Part shown: piece after piece, positions 1-4,835 of the stretch | Layout: the number at the start of each line of letters is the position of its first letter | Numbering within the stretch: the first letter of the stretch is position 1 | Assembly: GCA_011040545.1 (NCBI GenBank) | Contig: DQYM01000083.1 | Location: forward strand, 1 to 7,631 | Direction of reading: 5' to 3' | Source: Candidatus Bathyarchaeota archaeon | GTDB lineage: Archaea > Thermoproteota > Bathyarchaeia > EX4484-135 | DNA length: 7,631 nt | Made by a program: the position numbers and the translations under genes | Notes under the pieces: generated by a model | Databases searched by the model: none | What the model was told of the DNA's origin: nothing | Seen by the model: only the letters and a program-made list of their open reading frames with translations

Positions 1-1
1 A

Positions 2-232
2 GCTAAGAGGGCCATTGAGGAAGGGGTTAAGCTGCTAGTTGGGCTACCTATGAAGTGCGATGTTAGGATCTCAGGGCAGGTTATAACTGCTAGGTCCTTG
101 ATACCAGCTGAGCACGACCTAATAGGCTATGCCATAGATGAAAATGGCATATTAGAGCACGTAGAAGTAAGGAGCATGTTAAATCCAGTAGCTAGGGGCT
201 TTCGGGCTTTAGCTATCAAGCCCACCCGCTAG
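2..232 (+). CDS. Hypothetical protein, C-terminal fragment (5' end outside window)
   Basis: This is the last 76 codons of a gene that begins before the window; the frame is open from base 2 to a TAG at 230-232. An internal ATG lies at base 50, but the open frame and protein-like sequence before it (AKRAIEEGVKLLVGLP) make it more likely that the gene started further upstream. The visible part looks like a soluble alpha/beta protein: a helix, a hydrophobic strand (LLVGLP), then the segments ISGQVITARSLIP and LIGYAIDENGILEHVEVR, and a basic tail ending ALAIKPTR. There is no signal peptide or membrane segment in what can be seen. I do not recognise the family and assign no function. Its 3' end overlaps the convergent glycosyltransferase gene by 24 bases. 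Codon use (AGG, CTA, ATA) matches its neighbours. Confidence 0.75.
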   Translation, partial: AKRAIEEGVKLLVGLPMKCDVRISGQVITARSLIPAEHDLIGYAIDENGILEHVEVRSMLNPVARGFRALAIKPTR

Positions 233-1402
233 CTTCATTATTGTGCTTGCTATTTCACCAGCTGCATCTAGCTTCTTTGCTATCCCCTCTACCTCACTTA
301 ACCTCCTCCTGTAAGTGCTTTCCTCCATAAGGCTTAGGATCGCCTTCTTCAGCTTGCTAACGCTTAGGGACTTCTGCAGAATGACCTTAGCAATGCCTAC
401 CTGCTTAGCCCTTAGTGCATTCATCATCTTCTCAGTATGGCTTGGTGGTGGCACGATTAGCATGGGCCTGCCATAGGCCATGCACTTAGTTATCGTGCCA
501 TGCCCTCCCCTTATGATCGCTACATCACAGGCCTTGAGGCAGGAGTAGAAATCATCAACCCAGTTCAATACCTTCATGGACCCCTTCTCATAGGCTAGCT
601 CTCTAGGTGATGCTGGGTTACCAAGCGAGATAAGGAATTGAAGCCCATCTGCTAGCTTAGATAGCATCCTCACGACGATCCTGCTGAAATACGCTTTCTC
701 AATAGCTGGCCCAGATACTGGGACGAATATCAATGGCAGATCTGGGTTGAAGCCTAGTGCTTCCTTTAGCTCCTCCTGGCTTGGGAGCTCCTCAGGCCTC
801 TTGGTCAAGATAGGGCCGATTAGCTTAGCCCTCTTCCTGTACCGCTCTGGGACCTTAAGGTTCATCAAAGATATAGTGTATGGCCCTGGGAAGTCTGGCA
901 CGAAGAGCTCATCTGCCATCAACCAGATCTGGCCTAGTATGGCTATGACACCAGCCTCAGCCCACCTAGAGGCCCTCAGCATCCTCCTCTTCCTAGGCAC
1001 GTAGATCCTAAGCTGGTTTAGGATGCACACACAGGGCAGGCCCAGTGCCCTCGCAGCGAGGACGGCTACTGCCCTAGTATCGGATACGACCACATCGGGC
1101 CTTAGGGCCATCATGTAGCTCATATCGTGGGCTATCTGGTCAGCTATTACCTTGAAGAACACGGGCGCCCTCGTCAACGTCCTCTCCATATCAACTTCGC
1201 CTACCCTCTTCATGGCTATCTCCAGGCTTGGCACGGGCAGGCTGTTCAGGCCCAGGGCCTCTACATAGGATAGGCCATCGCTGTAGGTGGCGAAGTAAGC
1301 CTCAACTGGCACGTGCTGCTCAAGCCTCCTAAGCACTACCTCGCACCTGGCCACGTGGCCCAGCCCCATGCCGCAGGGTGCGAAGTAGGCCCTCAACGGC
1401 AT
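209..1402 (-). CDS. GT-B fold glycosyltransferase (MurG / UDP-glucuronosyltransferase-like)
   Basis: The 397-residue protein has the length and two-lobed layout of GT-B nucleotide-sugar transferases. Near the N-terminus, residues 11-19 read GMGLGHVAR, the glycine-rich loop of the MurG/GT28 acceptor-binding lobe. Residues 102-108 (PDVVVSD) form the usual strand and turn before it. The C-terminal donor-binding lobe starts near residue 220 (DLPLIFVPVSG). It carries the family signature at 297-338: IRGGHGTITKCMAYGRP, then a PPP turn and the TEKMMNA segment that occupies the place of the DQ..NA element. There is no signal peptide or clear membrane helix, so it probably works on the cytoplasmic face. 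Donor and acceptor cannot be told; a lipid-linked sugar or surface glycan is plausible. The ATG at 1400-1402 follows a TATA box at the distance expected for a leaderless transcript. The gene is divergent from the surface-protein gene and ends inside the preceding gene. The family call is secure; the substrate is unknown. Confidence 0.87.
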   Translation of the reverse strand: MPLRAYFAPCGMGLGHVARCEVVLRRLEQHVPVEAYFATYSDGLSYVEALGLNSLPVPSLEIAMKRVGEVDMERTLTRAPVFFKVIADQIAHDMSYMMALRPDVVVSDTRAVAVLAARALGLPCVCILNQLRIYVPRKRRMLRASRWAEAGVIAILGQIWLMADELFVPDFPGPYTISLMNLKVPERYRKRAKLIGPILTKRPEELPSQEELKEALGFNPDLPLIFVPVSGPAIEKAYFSRIVVRMLSKLADGLQFLISLGNPASPRELAYEKGSMKVLNWVDDFYSCLKACDVAIIRGGHGTITKCMAYGRPMLIVPPPSHTEKMMNALRAKQVGIAKVILQKSLSVSKLKKAILSLMEESTYRRRLSEVEGIAKKLDAAGEIASTIMKLAGGLDS

Positions 1403-1423
1403 CAGGGCTCGTTGTCGTGAGCC

Positions 1424-1432
1424 TTATATAAA
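1424..1432. promoter_or_regulatory. Palindromic TATA box shared by two divergent genes
   Basis: The spacer between the divergent starts at 1402 (-) and 1465 (+) is 62 bases long, and its only AT-rich stretch is TTATATAA (1424-1431), a perfect palindrome, with one more A at 1432. Read on the + strand it is CTTATATAAA; read on the - strand it is TTTATATAAG. Archaeal transcription usually starts about 25 bases from the TATA centre. That puts the minus-strand start almost exactly on the ATG at 1402 (leaderless) and the plus-strand start near 1453, just before the TTG at 1465. No strongly purine-rich BRE is visible on either side. The assignment is from pattern and spacing only. Confidence 0.65.
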
Positions 1433-1452
1433 CCGAGCGAGAAGGTTGGTCG

Positions 1453-1457
1453 GGTGG
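1453..1457 (+). promoter_or_regulatory. Ribosome binding site deciding the TTG start
   Basis: GGTGG lies seven bases before the TTG at 1465-1467 and partly matches the archaeal Shine-Dalgarno GGTGA. No ATG or GTG lies in frame between here and the TATA box, and the first in-frame ATG is about 70 codons into the protein. The TTG start also gives a well-formed signal peptide, so it is preferred. Confidence 0.5.
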
Positions 1458-1464
1458 AAAGGGC

Positions 1465-4400
1465 TTGAGGAAGGGGATTTTAGCTCTCCTCGCCCTCCTC
1501 ACGACCTTCTTGCTCTCCCTAGCACTCCCTTACCAAGGGGCACTAGCAGCTACACGGCCCGTTAGGCCAAGCCCAGCTCCCGATGAGTTCCCAAAGACGC
1601 TTGAAGCTGACTTCCTGCTACCGCCCAAGAGCCACGTGGCCATCTGGTATGATGCTGAGGCAGGCAGCCTCCAGATGACGCCACTACCAGAGCCACCGCT
1701 ACCAGCAATAGCCTATGAGGCAGTTAATAGGGCCCCATCCTGGCTTAGGTGGAAGATCCTCAAGACATTCGTAGATATGGTGCTCGTAGAGCTAGATGAT
1801 AGGACTACTGGCGCTAGGCTTGCTAAGCCAGCACTTGCCGACCTAAATGGCGATGGCCTACTGGACCTATTCGTTGGTGTATCCACTGGCCGAGTGCTCT
1901 ACTTTGAGAACATAGGGACGAGGGAGAGGCCGATATTCCTAGATAAGAGCGACCTGCTAGAGGACATAGAGATCTCAGGGACCCACGTAGCACCTGCTGT
2001 GGGCGACCTAAATGGCGATGGCCTAGTTGACCTAGCCGTTGGCCGTGAGGACGGTAGGATGGACTTCTGGTGGAACGTTGGGACGCCAGAGGAGCCCAGG
2101 TGGATAAAGGCCTCAGAGGTGTTCTCAACCGTGAATGTCGGTAGGTGTGCCATGCCGTACTTCGTGGACCTAGATGAGGATGGCGATCTAGACCTAGCCG
2201 TTGGCACCAGAGGGGGCACGCTGTACTTCTACTGGAACGAGGGGACGCCTGAGAACCCAACCTGGGTCCAGGGCGATGTGCTTGATGGCATACTAGTGGG
2301 CCAGTACGCCATGCCAGCACTAGCCAAGCTAAGCTCAGATGGCTCCTGGTGGCTCGTGGTCGGAACTGATGATGGGCTCGTCCATGTCTTCAAAAGCATC
2401 GGGACGCCAGAGGAGCCCAGGTGGATTGACATGCCTGAGGTAGCCGATCTAAACGTAACTGGTAGGTGCTACGTGGCCATAGGCGACCTAAATGGCGATG
2501 GCCTACTTGACCTCGTGCTAGGCAACCACTTCGGCGATGTGTTCGTGGCCTGGAACGAGGGGACGCCTGAGCAGCCCCTATTCATCTCTAGGAAGTCAGA
2601 TATTGAGGAAACGTTCATCAATGCTGGGGAGCTCCACATCCCATACATATTCATAAAGGATCCAGTTTTCTTCTGGCGTTGGTACATAGATGTGTTCTAC
2701 TCGCTGCACTACGTGGGAACTGGCCGTGTATGGCCAGGCTACTACACGGACCTAGATAAGGTCCTGATAACTAGGGAGCACTATGGGGATTACGTAGCCT
2801 TCATAGCTGAGTTCCTATATAATGTAACCGTTCAGCATCCAGAGTGTGCAGATGAAATAGCCTACTGGATAGCTAATGAGCAGCCCAGGACGCTTAGGGT
2901 CATAGCCTACTACGCCCTCTATGAGGACAACAACATACTGGGCGATTACCTGCTCAATGTTCTATCCATCTACGAGACAGCCGACCTCCTGCCCTACGTG
3001 CGAATAGTAGAGCACCCAGAGGCGGAGTACACGACGGTGGCCTACAGGTGCTCAAATGGCTCCTGGGTTGAAGTAGACCCGACCATATACTACCAGTACT
3101 TGTCCATGCCAACTAAGAACACGCTTAGCCCGTACCATAGGCTAAGCGATAACTACGAGGGCCGCTTCTTTAGGACAACGCTCCTGTACGATAACCGCTA
3201 CGATGTCTGCCTCTATGAGCTGGTCAGGAATGCTTCAACGCCCTACGAGGCAGCCCAGCGTATCCACCACTGGAGCTGGTACATCATAAGGGCTAGGTGG
3301 GATAACAAGGGCTCTTGGAGGGCCTCTGGCTGGTGGCAGATATGGTGCAACCTAAACGACAATAGGGATGATAGCGTTATCGTGATGTGTGGTGAGTTCG
3401 CCACCATAACCGAGTGTTGGCTTAAGGCAGCCCTAATACCTGCTGTAGAGGCGCTGAACGAGGGCGAGGACCACGTCTGGGACGAGTTCTACGACCCAGA
3501 GCACGGCTGGGTCCACATGGATACAACTGGCCCACCTGAGAGCTACTTTGATAACCCACGCCTCTACGAGGAGGGCTGGCGCAAGGACGTATCGGCTGTC
3601 TTCTGGTCCGACCACGCTGGTCGCTACGACCACTCAGTGCTAAGCCCCCTGCTATACACCTACAAGGCTAAGATTGTGTTTAGGGTCCTAGATGCACATG
3701 GGAGGCCCCTAGATGGAGCTAGGGTTGAGGCATGGAGCCACTGGCTCATACCCCGTTACCACTTCGCCTTCAGGTCCTTCTACAACTACACGGATGAGAA
3801 TGGCGAGGCCACGCTCTACCTAGGCCACAATAACTACACGTTCGTGGTGATCTCTAGGCTCGGCTATGCCATTATTGGCTGGCCATACCCAGATGCCTTC
3901 ACGGTTGAGGAAAACCAGACGTACACGCTTGAGGTCAGGATGTCAAGGTTTAGGCCAGCTGGCCCAAGCCTCCTAGCTGAGGAAGGCCTACCAGAGGAGC
4001 TAAGCCAGTACCACCTTAGCTTCTCAGTAGAGCTCCTAGGGGCCTACCAGTACGCACCCGACTCCTACGGCCTGTATCAATGGGCTATGTACGAAGATGT
4101 ATGGGACTTCAAGCCTGGCCCAAGTGCATCCATATCTGTTTACGTGCTAGATGGGCATAACTATGCGGAGTTCATCAAGCACCACGACTTCAGGGCCTAC
4201 ATGGCCTCAGAACGCTCAACTGGCCTAGGGCTATTGGATTGGCCACTAAGCCCTGAGGTTCTTAGCGACCTCTACATAGTTATCTCAAATACCCACTCCG
4301 AGACCACGTGGAAGCACGTGAGGGTAAGCGTTACCATAACCTACGATACTGAGCCACCGACCTTAATAGTTGAGGAGCCTGAGAACGGCAGCATAATAGA

Positions 4401-4734
4401 TGGCAATAACATAACAGTTGTATTCAGCTCACCAAGCCCAGATATACATCACTTTGAGATATCCGTAGATGGTGGCCCCTGGGTTGAGGCAACATCGCCA
4501 TACACTATAACTGGCCTTGAGAAGGGGTGGCATACCATAAGGATTAGGGCAGTTGACAAATCTGGCCTCACGAGCGAGGTCAGCATCACCGTCCTACTAG
4601 ATGGTGAGTGGCTAAGGCAGAGGGAGTGGGAGGCCACCTTAAGGAACATCACCATATACGGTGGCATTGGGGCAGCCTGCGTGGCAGCAGCAGTAGCTGG
4701 CTTCCTCATCCTCAGGAGGAGGGCCCGCTCCTAG
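1465..4734 (+). CDS. Secreted, membrane-anchored FG-GAP/VCBS repeat protein with transglutaminase-like catalytic domain
   Basis: This 1089-residue multidomain protein should sit outside the cell, tethered by its C-terminus. Residues 1-28 form a signal peptide (MRKG, a leucine-rich core, then ALA). Residues 119-390 contain five FG-GAP/VCBS units with DLNGDG-type calcium loops at 126, 181, 235, 288 (degenerate) and 341. Residues 395-600 are aromatic-rich, probably largely helical, and unrecognised. The transglutaminase-like core follows: Cys642 in MCGEF, His670 in DHVWDEFY and Asp686 in HMDTT match the Cys-His-Asp triad. Residues 734-825 resemble a carboxypeptidase regulatory-like fold (VLDAHGRPLDGARVEAW, then TDENGEATLYL). 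Residues 850-960 are an unassigned beta-rich part, and 961-1046 are Ig-like (SVDGGPWVEATSPYTI). A membrane helix at about 1064-1084 ends in RRRARS. Ten N-glycosylation sequons lie in the outer part. Many archaeal homologues of this catalytic domain are thought to be cysteine peptidases rather than cross-linkers; the substrate here is unknown. It has its own promoter and terminator and lies upstream of an ABC importer. Confidence 0.88.
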   Translation: MRKGILALLALLTTFLLSLALPYQGALAATRPVRPSPAPDEFPKTLEADFLLPPKSHVAIWYDAEAGSLQMTPLPEPPLPAIAYEAVNRAPSWLRWKILKTFVDMVLVELDDRTTGARLAKPALADLNGDGLLDLFVGVSTGRVLYFENIGTRERPIFLDKSDLLEDIEISGTHVAPAVGDLNGDGLVDLAVGREDGRMDFWWNVGTPEEPRWIKASEVFSTVNVGRCAMPYFVDLDEDGDLDLAVGTRGGTLYFYWNEGTPENPTWVQGDVLDGILVGQYAMPALAKLSSDGSWWLVVGTDDGLVHVFKSIGTPEEPRWIDMPEVADLNVTGRCYVAIGDLNGDGLLDLVLGNHFGDVFVAWNEGTPEQPLFISRKSDIEETFINAGELHIPYIFIKDPVFFWRWYIDVFYSLHYVGTGRVWPGYYTDLDKVLITREHYGDYVAFIAEFLYNVTVQHPECADEIAYWIANEQPRTLRVIAYYALYEDNNILGDYLLNVLSIYETADLLPYVRIVEHPEAEYTTVAYRCSNGSWVEVDPTIYYQYLSMPTKNTLSPYHRLSDNYEGRFFRTTLLYDNRYDVCLYELVRNASTPYEAAQRIHHWSWYIIRARWDNKGSWRASGWWQIWCNLNDNRDDSVIVMCGEFATITECWLKAALIPAVEALNEGEDHVWDEFYDPEHGWVHMDTTGPPESYFDNPRLYEEGWRKDVSAVFWSDHAGRYDHSVLSPLLYTYKAKIVFRVLDAHGRPLDGARVEAWSHWLIPRYHFAFRSFYNYTDENGEATLYLGHNNYTFVVISRLGYAIIGWPYPDAFTVEENQTYTLEVRMSRFRPAGPSLLAEEGLPEELSQYHLSFSVELLGAYQYAPDSYGLYQWAMYEDVWDFKPGPSASISVYVLDGHNYAEFIKHHDFRAYMASERSTGLGLLDWPLSPEVLSDLYIVISNTHSETTWKHVRVSVTITYDTEPPTLIVEEPENGSIIDGNNITVVFSSPSPDIHHFEISVDGGPWVEATSPYTITGLEKGWHTIRIRAVDKSGLTSEVSITVLLDGEWLRQREWEATLRNITIYGGIGAACVAAAVAGFLILRRRARS
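1819..2634 (+). repeat. Five tandem FG-GAP/VCBS repeats, with alternating two-unit DNA identity
   Basis: These bases encode five units of 53-55 residues, each with a DxNxDG calcium loop, an LDLxVG strand, and a downstream GTPExP turn (GTRERP in unit 1). The DNA also repeats. A 22-base stretch coding for the loop is identical at 1839-1860, 2004-2025 and 2484-2505 (units 1, 2 and 5). A 26-base stretch is identical at 2080-2105 and 2401-2426 (units 2 and 4). A 21-base stretch is identical at 2233-2253 and 2551-2571 (units 3 and 5). The last two pairs are offset by 321 and 318 bases, that is, by two units. Unit 4 has lost the loop (KLSSDGSWWL in place of DLNGDGLLDL). The fold is probably a beta-propeller or part of one. 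Confidence 0.85.
3388..3522 (+). other. Catalytic stretch of the transglutaminase-like domain
   Basis: These bases encode residues 642-686 of the surface protein, from the predicted nucleophile to the third triad residue. Cys642 follows the hydrophobic strand SVIVM and opens a helix (CGEFATITECWLKAALIPAV), as in transglutaminase cores. His670 begins the strand HVWDEFYD, and Asp686 lies in GWVHMDTTGP, which matches the GWV.xDPT-type element. All three catalytic positions are present, so the domain should be active. A second cysteine, Cys651, lies in the same helix nine residues after the nucleophile. Confidence 0.82.
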
Positions 4735-4740
4735 CATTAC

Positions 4741-4746
4741 TTTTTT
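4741..4746 (+). terminator. Poly-T terminator after the surface-protein gene
   Basis: Six T residues begin six bases after the TAG stop at 4732-4734, and a further pyrimidine-rich run follows up to 4759. No strong hairpin precedes it. This is the typical form of intrinsic archaeal terminator, which relies on U-runs. It suggests that most transcripts of the surface-protein gene end here, before the promoter of the transporter. Confidence 0.6.
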
Positions 4747-4784
4747 GCCCTTCTTATTTGCTCCTTAGCAGCCCTGTGTAGCCA

Positions 4785-4798
4785 GTAAAACTTAAAAT
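4785..4798 (+). promoter_or_regulatory. BRE/TATA promoter of the substrate-binding protein gene
   Basis: GTAAAA (4785-4790) followed by CTTAAAAT (4791-4798) has the look of an archaeal BRE plus TATA box. Transcription would start about 25 bases on, near 4819-4820, leaving a short leader with the GGTGA ribosome binding site before the ATG at 4836. The rest of the 101-base gap between the stop at 4734 and this ATG holds only the T-run and no other gene. Confidence 0.65.
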
Positions 4799-4825
4799 CC
4801 CCTAACCGCTCCATAGGACCGAGCA

Positions 4826-4830
4826 GGTGA
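4826..4830 (+). promoter_or_regulatory. Ribosome binding site setting the start at 4836
   Basis: GGTGA is the core of the archaeal Shine-Dalgarno and stands five bases before the ATG at 4836-4838, an ideal distance. An in-frame GTG at 4827 lies inside this element, so choosing it as the start would place the start codon on the ribosome binding site itself. The ATG is therefore preferred. Confidence 0.75.
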
Positions 4831-4835
4831 GGGAG

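Noticed and set aside
747..1004. 85-codon plus-strand frame inside the glycosyltransferase gene
   Set aside because: It is antisense to the conserved transferase and its composition looks like a frame shadow; no ribosome binding site precedes it.
1823..2320. 165-codon open frame on the minus strand within the repeat region
   Set aside because: It is rich in Arg, Ser, Pro and His with low-complexity texture, and is produced by the repeating codons of the plus-strand FG-GAP units, which are clearly the real protein.
1839..2505. Short identical DNA repeats as a possible CRISPR or mobile element
   Set aside because: The repeats are in frame, code for the calcium loops of protein repeats, and are spaced by whole repeat units, so they are part of the coding sequence.
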